A DNA stretch of 64,000 nucleotides. Source: Thiofilum sp. (GTDB lineage Bacteria; Pseudomonadota; Gammaproteobacteria; Thiotrichales; Thiotrichaceae). The position numbers were made by a program, and so were the translations under genes. This document shows, in pieces, positions 9,618 to 18,998 of this stretch. Location of the stretch: the NCBI RefSeq assembly GCF_016711335.1, contig NZ_JADJTF010000001.1, positions 3,162,001 through 3,226,000 on the forward strand, written 5' to 3'. The notes below the pieces were generated by a model. It was not told where the DNA came from, made no database searches, and saw nothing but the letters and a program-made list of their open reading frames with translations. Each line of letters begins with the position of its first letter. The stretch's first letter is position 1.

Positions 9618-10235
9618 TTAAGCCGCCTGCTTGGTCAACATTCCACGCTCGACAATAAACTCAATAATGGTCTGCAAGCCTTGCTTAGTTTTGAGATTAG
9701 AAAATACAAAGGGGCGTTCTCCACGCATGCGTTTACTATCTTGCTCCATAACGGTGAGTGATGCGCCCACATACGGTGCAAGATCGATCTTATTGATGAC
9801 TAATAGGTCAGAACGCGTAATACCAGGGCCCCCTTTACGCGGTATTTTTTCCCCTTCCGCTACATCAATCACATAAATCATCAGATCGGCGAGTTCGGGA
9901 CTAAAAGTCGCTGAAAGGTTATCCCCACCACTTTCAATAAACACCACATCGAGATTCGGAAAACGTATTTGCAAATCCTCAACCGCTGCTAGATTCATCG
10001 ATGCATCTTCACGAATGGCGGTGTGCGGACACCCTCCGGTTTCTACCCCTACAATACGCTCCACTGGCAGAGCTTCACTACGCATTAAAAACTGAGCATC
10101 TTCTTTGGTATAAATGTCATTGGTAACAACGGCAATCTCATAATCATCGCGCATAGCTTTGCATAAGGCATCCAGTAACGCGGTCTTACCCGACCCCACC
10201 GGACCACCGATACCCACACGTAAGGGATTAGACAT
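9618..10235 (-). CDS. ureG: Urease accessory GTPase UreG
   Basis: This 205-residue SIMIBI GTPase delivers nickel to urease. The P-loop [12 protein letters not shown] is at residues 8-19, the metal-binding CPH is in [11 protein letters not shown], then [17 protein letters not shown], and the G4 motif [10 protein letters not shown]. Length and motifs are those of UreG, not of hydrogenase HypB, which has an N-terminal His-rich region. The gene has TTTAGGAG before ATG. It lies 67 bp after feoC on the same strand, with no ureABC, ureE or ureF in the window, so it is an outlier from its usual cluster or the cluster lies elsewhere. It may be co-transcribed with feoABC. Confidence 0.93.
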   Translation of the reverse strand: MSNPLRVGIGGPVGSGKTALLDALCKAMRDDYEIAVVTNDIYTKEDAQFLMRSEALPVERIVGVETGGCPHTAIREDASMNLAAVEDLQIRFPNLDVVFIESGGDNLSATFSPELADLMIYVIDVAEGEKIPRKGGPGITRSDLLVINKIDLAPYVGASLTVMEQDSKRMRGERPFVFSNLKTKQGLQTIIEFIVERGMLTKQAA

Positions 10236-10302
10236 GAAGCACTCCTAAATAAATGAATCGGTTTTGGGAGTACTTTAGGCAAGTTTTGCGCCAAGGGATA
10301 AT

Positions 10303-10575
10303 TTAGATGCGTTGCACAGGGGCAATACGGCGCGGATTAAATTGTAAAGGAATAGCTCGCCCACACCATTCATAAGTCTGATTATTAGCACCGACCTGAC
10401 TACAACCCGTACAACCTGAGCCACAGGTATTGAGGAGTCGCACTTTACCTTTTTTCATCCAGTAATCTAAGCCTAATTGAGCAGTCTCTGGAGCAAGATC
10501 AAAGTGTATGGCTACCTCTATAACACTCACCTGTCCGCGCTGCTTTATATAATCACGAATCGCCATTAAGCTCAT
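10303..10575 (-). CDS. feoC: FeoC-like iron-sulfur regulator
   Basis: This 90-residue protein has an N-terminal winged-helix segment (MSLMAIRDYIKQRGQVSVIEVAIHF) and a cysteine cluster CGSGCTGC that continues to a fourth Cys in YEWCG. This is the pattern of FeoC proteins, which regulate FeoB or its stability. Its start overlaps the feoB stop by four bases (ATGA). It is somewhat longer than the enterobacterial form because of a Pro/Arg-rich tail. Confidence 0.85.
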   Translation of the reverse strand: MSLMAIRDYIKQRGQVSVIEVAIHFDLAPETAQLGLDYWMKKGKVRLLNTCGSGCTGCSQVGANNQTYEWCGRAIPLQFNPRRIAPVQRI

Positions 10576-12899
10576 AGAGCTAGCCTTTTCAGTTCAGCAT
10601 TGCTCCCCTGTCCGGCTCGACGCAATAAATAAATCGCTAGGGCAAACACGCTTAAAATCGCTACTACCCAAAACACTGATTGCCAAGGATGCAGATTAAA
10701 CGTGGCGAGCTGATAGAACCCTACCGCAGCCCCATAGGCTAATCCGGTACTCCAAGCCACACCGAGCAACGTCCATTTTTTGCCCACTTCTCGATACATA
10801 GCTCCCGTTGACGCCACACAAGGGAAGTACATTAAAATGAATAACAAATACGCAAAAGCACCAATTTTACCATTGAAATGCTGATTCATCGCGGTAAAGG
10901 TGGCACTTTGTACTGTAGCAAGATCCTCATGAGCCGCATGAGTCCCCAGAGGATCAGTGAGCGCATGGCTTAAATGAGCTAAATTATTAGGGATAGAAAC
11001 CAAAGCCTGTTGCAGTGTCTCAACTATAGTAGGAGCAGTTTCCTGTGGCTGTGTTACTCCTTGATTACTATAGAGAGTATCTAATGTCCCTACGACCACT
11101 TCTTTAGCCAATAAACCACTTAAAATACCCACCGTAGCAGGCCAATTATCTTGCTCAATACCCATTGGCTCAAATACTGGAGTAATGGCTTTAGCGGTCG
11201 CACTTAATACAGATTTTTCACTATTCTCATTGCCAAATGAACCATCTATACCAATACTATTGACCACATTAATAACCATCACGACTACAATAATGAGCTG
11301 CCCCGCCTCTAAAATAAAGCCTTTGAGTTTATTCCATGTATTGATTAATACATTACGCAATTGTGGAATTTGATAGGTGGGCATTTCCATCACGAAATGA
11401 TCTGCCTTACCCTGTAATACAGTCTTACGCATAATGAGCGCCGTTAAAATAGCAAAGGCAATCCCAATTAAATACAGTAAAAATACGATATTTTGCCCAC
11501 CACTGGAAAAAAAGGCGGCTGCGAATAAAGCATAAACGGCTAAACGTGCCCCGCAGGACATAAAAGGCGTCATTAATACAGTTAAAATTCTTTCGCGCGG
11601 ACTATCTAAAGTACGGGTTGCCATAATAGCCGGTACATTGCACCCAAAACCTACAATTAAAGGTACAAATGCTTTACCCGATACACCCAATTTGCGCATG
11701 AACTGATCCATGACAAACGCAGCCCGCGACATATAGCCCGACTCTTCAAGCATAGTGAGGATTAAATACAAGGCGGCAATAATAGGAATAAAAGTAGCAA
11801 CGACTTGAATGCCCCCACCTAAACCATCGGCGATTAAAGTGCTTAACCATACAGGGGCGTGTATTAATTGTAATAAGTAGTTAGGGGTATCAATAAATAG
11901 AGCCTGAGCTAATAACTCAAAGAAATCAATAAAAGCCCCACCGACATTAATGCTAAACGAAAATAACAGATACATCAGCACTAAAAAAAGCGGTATCCCT
12001 GTCCAAGAACCTAAAACCCAACGATCTATTTTATCTGACAAGGTTCGGCTAATCTTAGCTCGCTCTTTAACACTGGCTTTGGCTATTTGAGTGGCTAAAT
12101 TAAAACGGGTATCTGCAATGAGTAAATCGACCTCTTCTCCCGTCTGAACCTCAATCTGTTGACGCAGTGGGCGCACAGTGGCGTTATTCGGATCATGTAA
12201 GGCAATCAAGGCGGGAACACGGGCAAGATAGCCTTGACTGTATAGCTGAGATAGCGCTACTTCAATGCTTAGAGGGTAATCAATTTGAAATACTTTAAGT
12301 GTTCTACGCTGAAACTCAGTACGGTAATACTCACTAATAATGCTCTGTAACTGGGTTAAAGCTTCTGCACTCCTTAACGAAATGGGAAAAACTTTACACT
12401 CTAAGCGTTCTTGTAATTGTACAAGATCAATACTCAAACCACGCCGCTCAGCCACATCCATCATATTGAGCAGCACAACCATGGGTACATTTAATTCGCG
12501 CAATTGTAGAGTTAAGTACAAACCACGCTCTAAAGTACTGGCGTCTAACACATTCAAATAAAGCGTATCAGGATGGGCTTGCACAAAATCACGCGCTACC
12601 TTTTCATCCTCTGAGGTGTCTGCAAAGTCCAAAGAGTAAGTGCCGGGCAAATCAATGACCAGATAAATATGACCCTTTAAATTAAAACTGCCCTCTTTTC
12701 GCTCAACGGTGACTCCTGGCCAATTGCCTGTGCGCTGATTCGAGCCTGTTAATAAATTAAAAAGCGTGGTTTTACCCGCATTCGGATTGCCTAATAAAGC
12801 AATAGGGGGAAGATCTGAGGCAGACGTTATGTAGGAGTCTGTTGCCACTGAGGCTGAGACATTAGGTGTATTGTGTTGAGGTGGAGACCAAGATGTCAT
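10572..12899 (-). CDS. feoB: Ferrous iron transporter FeoB
   Basis: This 775-residue inner-membrane protein takes up Fe(II). The N-terminal G domain has GNPNAGKTTLFN (residues about 36-47), a switch region GNWPGVTVE, and DLPGTYSL. The membrane part has the two Gate segments around GFGCNVPAIMATRTL and FPCVASTGAM, the latter with the conserved Cys. An Ala/Gln-rich periplasmic insert (about residues 610-670) precedes the last helices. Its start lies inside feoA (38-base overlap), and an N-terminal Ser/Thr-rich tail of about 30 residues precedes the G domain; a later start is possible but no better ATG with a ribosome site is evident. Confidence 0.95.
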   Translation of the reverse strand: MTSWSPPQHNTPNVSASVATDSYITSASDLPPIALLGNPNAGKTTLFNLLTGSNQRTGNWPGVTVERKEGSFNLKGHIYLVIDLPGTYSLDFADTSEDEKVARDFVQAHPDTLYLNVLDASTLERGLYLTLQLRELNVPMVVLLNMMDVAERRGLSIDLVQLQERLECKVFPISLRSAEALTQLQSIISEYYRTEFQRRTLKVFQIDYPLSIEVALSQLYSQGYLARVPALIALHDPNNATVRPLRQQIEVQTGEEVDLLIADTRFNLATQIAKASVKERAKISRTLSDKIDRWVLGSWTGIPLFLVLMYLLFSFSINVGGAFIDFFELLAQALFIDTPNYLLQLIHAPVWLSTLIADGLGGGIQVVATFIPIIAALYLILTMLEESGYMSRAAFVMDQFMRKLGVSGKAFVPLIVGFGCNVPAIMATRTLDSPRERILTVLMTPFMSCGARLAVYALFAAAFFSSGGQNIVFLLYLIGIAFAILTALIMRKTVLQGKADHFVMEMPTYQIPQLRNVLINTWNKLKGFILEAGQLIIVVVMVINVVNSIGIDGSFGNENSEKSVLSATAKAITPVFEPMGIEQDNWPATVGILSGLLAKEVVVGTLDTLYSNQGVTQPQETAPTIVETLQQALVSIPNNLAHLSHALTDPLGTHAAHEDLATVQSATFTAMNQHFNGKIGAFAYLLFILMYFPCVASTGAMYREVGKKWTLLGVAWSTGLAYGAAVGFYQLATFNLHPWQSVFWVVAILSVFALAIYLLRRAGQGSNAELKRLAL

Positions 12900-13110
12900 G
12901 AGTAATACTGCGCCCTAAACTAATTCTATTGTGTCCGCTACCCACTACCATATCGCCCCAACGATTACGCAATATTTGTATTGATGAACCTTTCCCCAAT
13001 CCCATACCTAACAGGCGCATACGCGTAGCAACATCGGCTTGTATAGCATGAATATTGACCGAAGTATGTTCTGGCATTTGTGATAATCGCTCTAGTGCGG
13101 TAACGCTCAT
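12862..13110 (-). CDS. feoA: FeoA, SH3-like partner of FeoB
   Basis: An 82-residue protein with the FeoA pattern RMRLLGMGLGKGSSIQILRNRWGDMVVGSGHNRISLGRS. FeoA is a small cytosolic SH3-like protein needed for FeoB-dependent Fe(II) transport. It is the first gene of feoABC and overlaps feoB. A Fur-type box begins about 18 bp upstream of its start, which suggests iron repression of the whole operon. Confidence 0.92.
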   Translation of the reverse strand: MSVTALERLSQMPEHTSVNIHAIQADVATRMRLLGMGLGKGSSIQILRNRWGDMVVGSGHNRISLGRSITHDILVSTSTQYT

Positions 13111-13127
13111 CTTAAGACCCGACGGAA

Positions 13128-13142
13128 TGAAAATGATTCTCG
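13128..13142 (-). promoter_or_regulatory. Fur box in front of feoABC
   Basis: TGAAAAT-G-ATTCTCG matches the 7-1-7 Fur palindrome TGATAAT-n-ATTATCA at 11 of 14 arm positions. It lies just upstream of feoA, the expected place for iron-dependent repression. A second AT-rich stretch with GAATTCTC (about 13162-13170) may extend it. Binding is inferred from sequence and context. Confidence 0.7.
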
Positions 13143-13326
13143 ATGTTATAGAGTTGTATAGGAATTCTCAATCTCAAACAGATAATCCGTTAGGAATATA
13201 CGCTAATCGTGCACCAAAAAAAGGCAGCCCTCTAGGAACTTAACTACAAAACGGCTACTCTAGGTAGCTCATAATAATACGCTAACACACTATTTCTTCG
13301 CCACATCCAAGCTAGGACAACATACT

Positions 13327-16311
13327 ATGGACTCTAATTCAATTCTCAGTGCTATTGAAGTACAACTCTATACTCAACAAGCCCAGACCCAAGCTCGCTT
13401 AGCTTGGTTACAACAAGCCTTGCACCCCTTCTTCTTCAATTTTAACCGTGATGAAACGGATGCCTTAGCGGTCTTAGCGATGAATCTAGGACGCCTCAAT
13501 ACGCTACATAAGTTACCCTTAGTGGATCGTGAGGATCGTATTATGCTAGCGCAAGTCAGTTATCCTAATTCTTTATACGATACCCTAGGTCAACTCCCTA
13601 AGCGCAATAATCTTTCTTATACTGAAATTAATACTTCACAAATTAATTTACCCAATAGTTATCATCCTTTAGAAATTTTACGTTTTGACTATGTGCGTAA
13701 AACCGATTACGAAATTGCTCAAGGCTCTTTTAGTACTATACCTGCCGATATTCAAGAAGCCGTTTTAAACTCTCTTGAGAGTAGTCACAGTACTCTTAGC
13801 GCCGAAGAGGCTAAAGTATTATTACAATTACTTTGGTCTAATAATGAACAATATGTACTAGTTTCTCATCCTGAGCGTTTGGCGCGTATTATTGATTTAT
13901 ATGTTAAGACCCGTGCTAATGATGATATTTATTTTGACGCATTGCCTTTTGATCAAGGTACCACGGGTGAAACCACCCGTATTTTATTTGGAGTAGGTAA
14001 TCCTCCGCCTAATGATTATTTATTACAGATTATGGCGGTATTTAAGCGCCTCAATATTGGTGTGAAACGTGCTTATAATCTAACGCTGAGTAATGGTATT
14101 TACCCTTACTTCCTAGCCACTTTTTATGTCGCCTCGCGTGAAGGTAAATCATTAGAAAAAGGTTCTGATCTCTATAAAAACTTACAACGCGAATTATACA
14201 ATACTCAAATCATTTCTATTCTAGCCTCCACTTATACCACTATGGTAGAGTCTGGCATTATCAATGGAATCAATGCCACTTTTGTAGAGGCTATGATTAG
14301 CTTTTGTCATACTAATTTGGCACACAATCGACCCGATAAATACACGCCTGATACCATTGCTCATGCTTTTCATAATCATCCAGACATTACTTTACAGCTT
14401 ATTAAGCTCTTTTATGCACGTTTTGACCCCGAAGGTACTGAGCGTGAAGCAACCTATAGCCAGCTATTAGCTGAAACCACTGATTTAGTTAATACCTTTA
14501 ATACCGGACGACGTTTTTTAGATGAATTGCGCCGTACTGTGTTTCGCTGTGCAATTAGCTTTACTCAATACTGCCTCAAAACTAACTTTTTTGTTCCCGA
14601 AAAACATGCCCTAGCTTTCCGCTTGCATCCCGCTTATTTAGAAGAATTAGGCGCGGAATTTACCTCAGACTTACCGAATGATCGCCCTTTCCGTATTACC
14701 TTTTTCTTTGGGCGACGTGGTTCTGGTTATCATATTGGCTTTTCTGATATTGCACGCGGCGGCTGGCGCACTCTGATTACTCAAGGACGTGACGACTATC
14801 TCAATAGTGCGAATACGCTATTCCGAGAAAACTATGTCTTAGCTCATACTCAGCATTTAAAAAATAAAGATATTTATGAAGGTGGCTCGAAAATGGTTGC
14901 CATTTTAAATGCCGATATTGGTGCGGATGCTGATAAAAAACGCCAGCAATTATATAAACTGCAATTTGGTTTCACTAATGCCTTCTTAGATATTTTTGTT
15001 ACCGAAAATGGACGTGCTAAAGACCCGCGCGTAGTTGATTATTATGGTGAAGATGAGCCTATTGAATTAGGTCCTGATGAGAATATGCATGATGCCATGA
15101 TTGAATTAATTGCCCAACAAGCACGTAAGCGGGGCTATCTGCTGGGCGCTGGTATTATGTCGAGTAAGCGGGTGGGCATTAATCACAAAGAATACGGGGT
15201 AACCTCAATTGGTGTGATTCGTTTTGCTGAAGTGACTATGCAAGAAACCTTAGGCATTAATATGCACCAAGATCGCTTTAGTGTGAAATTCACAGGTGGT
15301 CCTAATGGCGATGTAGCCGGTAATGGAATGCGTTTATTATTAGAGCGCTGCCCTCAAGTTGAAATTCGTTTGATTATTGATGGCTCCGGCGCTTTATATG
15401 ATCCACAAGGACTAGATCATACTGCTTTAGCTGCGATTGTGTTAAAAGCAGATGCGGATGCATTCGATGCTAATGCCCTCCATGTCGGCGGTTTTATTTT
15501 ATATCGCCAGCAAACTCGTAAAGAAGGTTTACGTGAATTATTTAAAAAATTGATTAAAACCGAACAAGGTTTACAAGAAGAATGGGTATCGAATGACGAA
15601 TTTTATAAAACCTTTAATAATTTAATCTTTACGGTTGAAACAGATCTATTTATACCCGCAGGCGGTAGACCGGAAACGATTGATAGCCGTAATGTAGAGC
15701 AGTTCTTTAAAAATGCTCAACCTGTATCTAAGGTTATTATTGAAGGGGCTAATTCGTTTATTACACCCGATGCCCGCTTAGTTTTGCAATCACGCGGTGT
15801 TGTGATTATGCGTGACGCCTCTGCTAATAAGTGCGGTGTCATTTCCTCTTCTTATGAAATTATTGCTAATTTACTGATGAGTGATGAGGAGTTTTTAGCG
15901 AATAAAGCACAATATGTAGGTGATGTATTAGTCATTTTAAATCAGCTCGCTGAAAAAGAAGCGCGGTTAATTTTAAAACGCAATCGTGAAACGGGTGAGC
16001 CTTATACCACTATTTCAGATAAAATCAGCCGTGAGATTAATGGTCATTACGCTAAAATATTTGCTTATTTGCAGAAAAAACCCGACTTGGTTAATCAGCC
16101 CGATTATATTCAAGCTATTTTACAACATCTACCGCGCATGATTGCAAGCGATCCCTTTTGGAAACAACGCGTTGAAAAGCTACCTAGTAAATTAAAATTT
16201 GCTATTTTAGCCAGTAAACTAGCATCGCAATTAGTCTATGAGGGCAATGATGACAGTGTGTATGCTGATATGATTGCCTCACAGGTACAACACTTAAATC
16301 AGCTTGCCTAA
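13327..16311 (+). CDS. NAD-dependent glutamate dehydrogenase, mid-size class
   Basis: This 994-residue protein deaminates glutamate to 2-oxoglutarate with NAD. The catalytic half resembles the large GDH family: DIARGGWRTLITQGRDDY, GGSKMVAILNADI, GAGIMSSKRVGINHKEYGVTSIG, KFTGGPNGDVAGNGM, then a Rossmann portion with VIIEGANSFITPDARL and KCGVISSSYEI. At about 1000 residues it corresponds to the 115-kDa class rather than the 180-kDa class, with a shorter regulatory N-terminus. It starts at an ATG 84 bp from the window's nearest upstream frame end and is monocistronic, followed by repeat B and a terminator at 16506-16538. Confidence 0.9.
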   Translation: MDSNSILSAIEVQLYTQQAQTQARLAWLQQALHPFFFNFNRDETDALAVLAMNLGRLNTLHKLPLVDREDRIMLAQVSYPNSLYDTLGQLPKRNNLSYTEINTSQINLPNSYHPLEILRFDYVRKTDYEIAQGSFSTIPADIQEAVLNSLESSHSTLSAEEAKVLLQLLWSNNEQYVLVSHPERLARIIDLYVKTRANDDIYFDALPFDQGTTGETTRILFGVGNPPPNDYLLQIMAVFKRLNIGVKRAYNLTLSNGIYPYFLATFYVASREGKSLEKGSDLYKNLQRELYNTQIISILASTYTTMVESGIINGINATFVEAMISFCHTNLAHNRPDKYTPDTIAHAFHNHPDITLQLIKLFYARFDPEGTEREATYSQLLAETTDLVNTFNTGRRFLDELRRTVFRCAISFTQYCLKTNFFVPEKHALAFRLHPAYLEELGAEFTSDLPNDRPFRITFFFGRRGSGYHIGFSDIARGGWRTLITQGRDDYLNSANTLFRENYVLAHTQHLKNKDIYEGGSKMVAILNADIGADADKKRQQLYKLQFGFTNAFLDIFVTENGRAKDPRVVDYYGEDEPIELGPDENMHDAMIELIAQQARKRGYLLGAGIMSSKRVGINHKEYGVTSIGVIRFAEVTMQETLGINMHQDRFSVKFTGGPNGDVAGNGMRLLLERCPQVEIRLIIDGSGALYDPQGLDHTALAAIVLKADADAFDANALHVGGFILYRQQTRKEGLRELFKKLIKTEQGLQEEWVSNDEFYKTFNNLIFTVETDLFIPAGGRPETIDSRNVEQFFKNAQPVSKVIIEGANSFITPDARLVLQSRGVVIMRDASANKCGVISSSYEIIANLLMSDEEFLANKAQYVGDVLVILNQLAEKEARLILKRNRETGEPYTTISDKISREINGHYAKIFAYLQKKPDLVNQPDYIQAILQHLPRMIASDPFWKQRVEKLPSKLKFAILASKLASQLVYEGNDDSVYADMIASQVQHLNQLA

Positions 16312-16314
16312 GAT

Positions 16315-16444
16315 AAGTACTTGAGTGAAAGTTATCGGGTATTGCTGGAGCAGTCTTGGCGGCAGGGATGCCGCCTTGAAGCGTACAAGGATGTATTCAC
16401 AGCGACTGCGCAAGGAATACTCGATAACTTTTGAATGGCTACTT
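16315..16444 (-). repeat. Structured dispersed repeat, copy B
   Basis: A full-length copy in reverse orientation, starting four bases after the glutamate dehydrogenase stop. Arms AAAGTTATCGGGTATT (16328-16343) and AATACTCGATAACTTT (16416-16431) pair at 15 of 16 positions. Outer tails AAGTACTTGAGTG and its opposite end (TTGAATGGCTACTT) extend the element to 130 bp. The core contains GCAGTC/GACTGC and GGCGGCA/TGCCGCC pairs. It shares arms with copies E and F near 58.5 and 61.8 kb and, less closely, with copy D. Confidence 0.88.
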
Positions 16445-16452
16445 CATTTAAA

Positions 16453-16479
16453 AAGGAGCGTAGTACTACTGCGCTCCTT
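16453..16479 (-). terminator. Rho-independent terminator for the lysine-rich protein gene
   Basis: AAGGAGCG (16453-16460) pairs with CGCTCCTT (16472-16479). On the minus strand the stem is followed by a run of Ts (TTTTTAAA), as expected for the gene at 16528-17163. Confidence 0.7.
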
Positions 16480-16505
16480 AATAGTTTCAAAGTTAGTTAG
16501 TATTA

Positions 16506-16538
16506 CCCTAACTAACATGCCTGTCAGTTAGGGCTTTT
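16506..16538 (+). terminator. Rho-independent terminator after the glutamate dehydrogenase gene
   Basis: CCCTAACT (16506-16513) pairs with AGTTAGGG (16526-16533) and is followed by CTTTTTG on the plus strand. It overlaps the last codons of the converging gene, so it serves rightward transcripts. Confidence 0.7.
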
Positions 16539-17163
16539 TGTCATCTGCCTTATTGAGATCTTCCAGCTTTTTGTCTTCAGGTTTTTTATCATCACTGGTA
16601 GCAGGCGCAGCGGTACTGGTTGAAACGCTATCAGCCGGTTTAGTTTCTGCTTCTGGCTTAGCATCCGGTTTAGCCGCATCTAATTTTAATACAGGCACTT
16701 CTTCGGTTTTAGCAGGTTCAGCGGGTTTAGCTGGCTCAGTTGTGGGTTTATCTTCAACTTTAGCCGGTTCTGACGCAACAGATGCTGGAGCAGATTCAGC
16801 AGGCTTCACCTCTGGTGTTTTAGCGGGTTCAGCGGGTTTCATCTCTGGTGTTTTAGCAGGTTCTGTTGAAGCGGGCGCTGGAGTGGTGGCTGCAACGGGA
16901 GCGGCTGCTTTTACGGTTTTAGCCTTTTTAGCTTTTTTCTTTTTTTTCTTTTTCTTGACTGGTTTAGTAGCAGTTTTGGACTCTACATAAGCGCCCTCAT
17001 CAGTAAACGTGACTACCGCAGGACGTGAAGCCCACTCAGCAGGTGCAGCGTAAACCACCGGAGCCGCAGCACGGCTTGGTTGTGGCTTAGACTGAGGAGT
17101 AGCCGCGTTAACAGAGGTGGCTAATAATAATGAGCTGATTAGAGTAATCAGTTTAATAGGCAT
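16528..17163 (-). CDS. Secreted lysine/alanine/proline-rich protein
   Basis: This 211-residue protein has a clear signal peptide (MPIKLITLISSLLLATSVNA, cleaved near AA). The mature part is low complexity: a run of eight lysines inside a basic block (residues about 72-86), then imperfect PAKTPEMKPAE-type repeats and an acidic/lysine tail (DDKKPEDKKLEDLNKADDKKP). No enzymatic domain is visible. Such proteins may act as periplasmic linkers or bind polyanions such as DNA or envelope polymers; that is inference. It is a single gene with its own terminator at 16453-16479. Confidence 0.75.
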   Translation of the reverse strand: MPIKLITLISSLLLATSVNAATPQSKPQPSRAAAPVVYAAPAEWASRPAVVTFTDEGAYVESKTATKPVKKKKKKKKAKKAKTVKAAAPVAATTPAPASTEPAKTPEMKPAEPAKTPEVKPAESAPASVASEPAKVEDKPTTEPAKPAEPAKTEEVPVLKLDAAKPDAKPEAETKPADSVSTSTAAPATSDDKKPEDKKLEDLNKADDKKP

Positions 17164-17294
17164 AAAGAAAATCCTTTTACACAGAGTTCTAAATTAATAA
17201 GGTTAGCTATTATTATAGTCTAATAAAGTGACTACAACTTAAGCATAGATAATACTGCAAAGTATACGCCAACAGAACCTCGTTTAGCCAAGCA

Positions 17295-18902
17295 CTAGGG
17301 CATAGTTTTTAACATTGAGCAAGCCACTGCTTCAGCCACTTTAATCCCATCAACCCCAGAAGACAAAATCCCCCCCGCATAGCCCGCGCCCTCACCGGCT
17401 GGATAAAAACCTCTGATATTGAGACTTTGTAAGTCCTCGCCACGGGTAATATTAATAGGTGAAGAAGTACGCGTTTCTACCCCAGTTAAGACCGCATCAT
17501 ACCTAGCAAAGCCTTTGATAGAGCGCTCAAAAGTAGGTAATGCTTCACGCACCGCTTCAATCACATAGGCGGGTAAACTACTCGCTAAATCAGTAAGCTT
17601 TACACCGGGTTGATAAGAAGGCTCGACGCCCCCTAATGTGGTAGAAGGAATACCCTTTAAGAAATCACCCACTAATTGCGCCGGCGCTAAATAATTACCG
17701 CCCCCTAGCTCATACGCTCTACTTTCCCACTGACGTTGAAAATCCAAGCCCGCTAATACATTGCCCGGATAATCGTCTGGGCTAATCGCCACGACAATAC
17801 CTGCATTCGCATTGCGCTCAGCCCTTGAATATTGGCTCATGCCATTAGTGACTACGCGCCCTTCCTCAGAGGTCGCCGCCACCACTTGTCCCCCCGGACA
17901 CATACAAAAACTATACACGGCACGCCCATTATTAGCGTGATGTACCAATTTATAATCGGCTGCTCCTAACTGCTCATTACCTGCAAAAGATCCTAAACGC
18001 GCCTCATCAATTAAACGCTGCGGATGTTCAATTCTAAACCCAACAGAAAACGGTTTAGCCTGCATATATACGCCGCGCTCATACAGCATAGCGAAAGTGT
18101 CACGCGCACTATGCCCTAAAGCAAAAATAATATGCCGACTCATCACCTCAGAGCCGTCGGCTAATCTGACCCCTAATAATTGTTGTCCGTCTAAAATCAG
18201 GTCAGTCACTTGCTGCTGAAAACGAATCTCCCCTCCTAAAGATTCAATTTCAGAGCGCATAGTCTCGACCATTTTAACTAAGCGAAACGTACCAATATGC
18301 GGCTTACTGAGATAGAGAATTTCTTCAGGCGCTCCGGCTTTAACAAATTCTTCTAATACTTTGCGCCCCAAATGACGCGGATCTTTAATCTGACTATATA
18401 ACTTACCATCGGAAAACGTCCCAGCCCCGCCCTCACCAAACTGCACATTAGACTCTGGATTGAGCACCCCTTGACGCCACAAACCCCAAGTATCCTTAGT
18501 ACGCTCCCTCACCTTTTTGCCACGCTCTAAAATAATAGGTCTAAAGCCCATTTGTGCTAACACTAAACCTGCCAACAAACCACAAGGACCAAACCCCACA
18601 ATTACGGGGCGCTCGGTTAAATGTTCAGGCGCTTTTGCGACCAAGCGATAGGTCATATTAGGAGTCTTTTGCACATGAGGGTCGCTGGCAAAACGCGCTA
18701 ATACCTGTGCTTCATTAGCTAGCTCCAGATCTAAAGTATAAACCCAGACAATGGCGGCTTTTTTACGGGCATCATAGCCGCGCTTAAAAATGGTGTAGTG
18801 CTTTAGCTCAGCAGCGGCAAGATGTAAGCGTGCTAGGATGGCAGCCTTTAAGGCTTCGGGATGGTGATCTAGGGGTAAACGCAATTCCGTTAGGCGTAAC
18901 AT
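17295..18902 (-). CDS. FAD-dependent dehydrogenase, COG2509 type
   Basis: This 535-residue flavoprotein has an N-terminal ferredoxin-like segment (LRLTELRLPLDHH..LKAAILARL) followed by a Rossmann FAD site RPVIVGFGPCGLLAGLVLAQMG. The family signatures NVQFGEGGAGTFSDGKLYSQIKD, FSVGFRIEHPQ, CMCPGGQVVAATSEEG and the C-terminal GFYPAGEGAGYAGGILSSGVDGIK are all present. The substrate is not established for this widely conserved family. ATG 18902 is chosen because GGAGGAG lies 6 bases before it; the frame opens 11 codons earlier without such a site. It is a single gene. Confidence 0.88.
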   Translation of the reverse strand: MLRLTELRLPLDHHPEALKAAILARLHLAAAELKHYTIFKRGYDARKKAAIVWVYTLDLELANEAQVLARFASDPHVQKTPNMTYRLVAKAPEHLTERPVIVGFGPCGLLAGLVLAQMGFRPIILERGKKVRERTKDTWGLWRQGVLNPESNVQFGEGGAGTFSDGKLYSQIKDPRHLGRKVLEEFVKAGAPEEILYLSKPHIGTFRLVKMVETMRSEIESLGGEIRFQQQVTDLILDGQQLLGVRLADGSEVMSRHIIFALGHSARDTFAMLYERGVYMQAKPFSVGFRIEHPQRLIDEARLGSFAGNEQLGAADYKLVHHANNGRAVYSFCMCPGGQVVAATSEEGRVVTNGMSQYSRAERNANAGIVVAISPDDYPGNVLAGLDFQRQWESRAYELGGGNYLAPAQLVGDFLKGIPSTTLGGVEPSYQPGVKLTDLASSLPAYVIEAVREALPTFERSIKGFARYDAVLTGVETRTSSPINITRGEDLQSLNIRGFYPAGEGAGYAGGILSSGVDGIKVAEAVACSMLKTMP

Positions 18903-18998
18903 TAGGGACTCCTCCAAGACAAACAAGCGGCGCACTATAGCATAATGCTACCGCTTGCTATATCGAAGTACTAACTCATTAGCGCCCCACTTTTTTAG

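Noticed and set aside
9618..10235. Hydrogenase nickel chaperone HypB as an identity for the GTPase
   Set aside because: The [11 protein letters not shown] and [17 protein letters not shown] motifs and the lack of a His-rich N-terminus indicate UreG.
16325..16531. Short open frames starting MKVIGYCWSSLGG, also seen near 61709-61891 and a related one near 63137-63340
   Set aside because: They read through the structured repeat; similarity among them reflects the repeat, not a protein family, and the frames diverge outside it.
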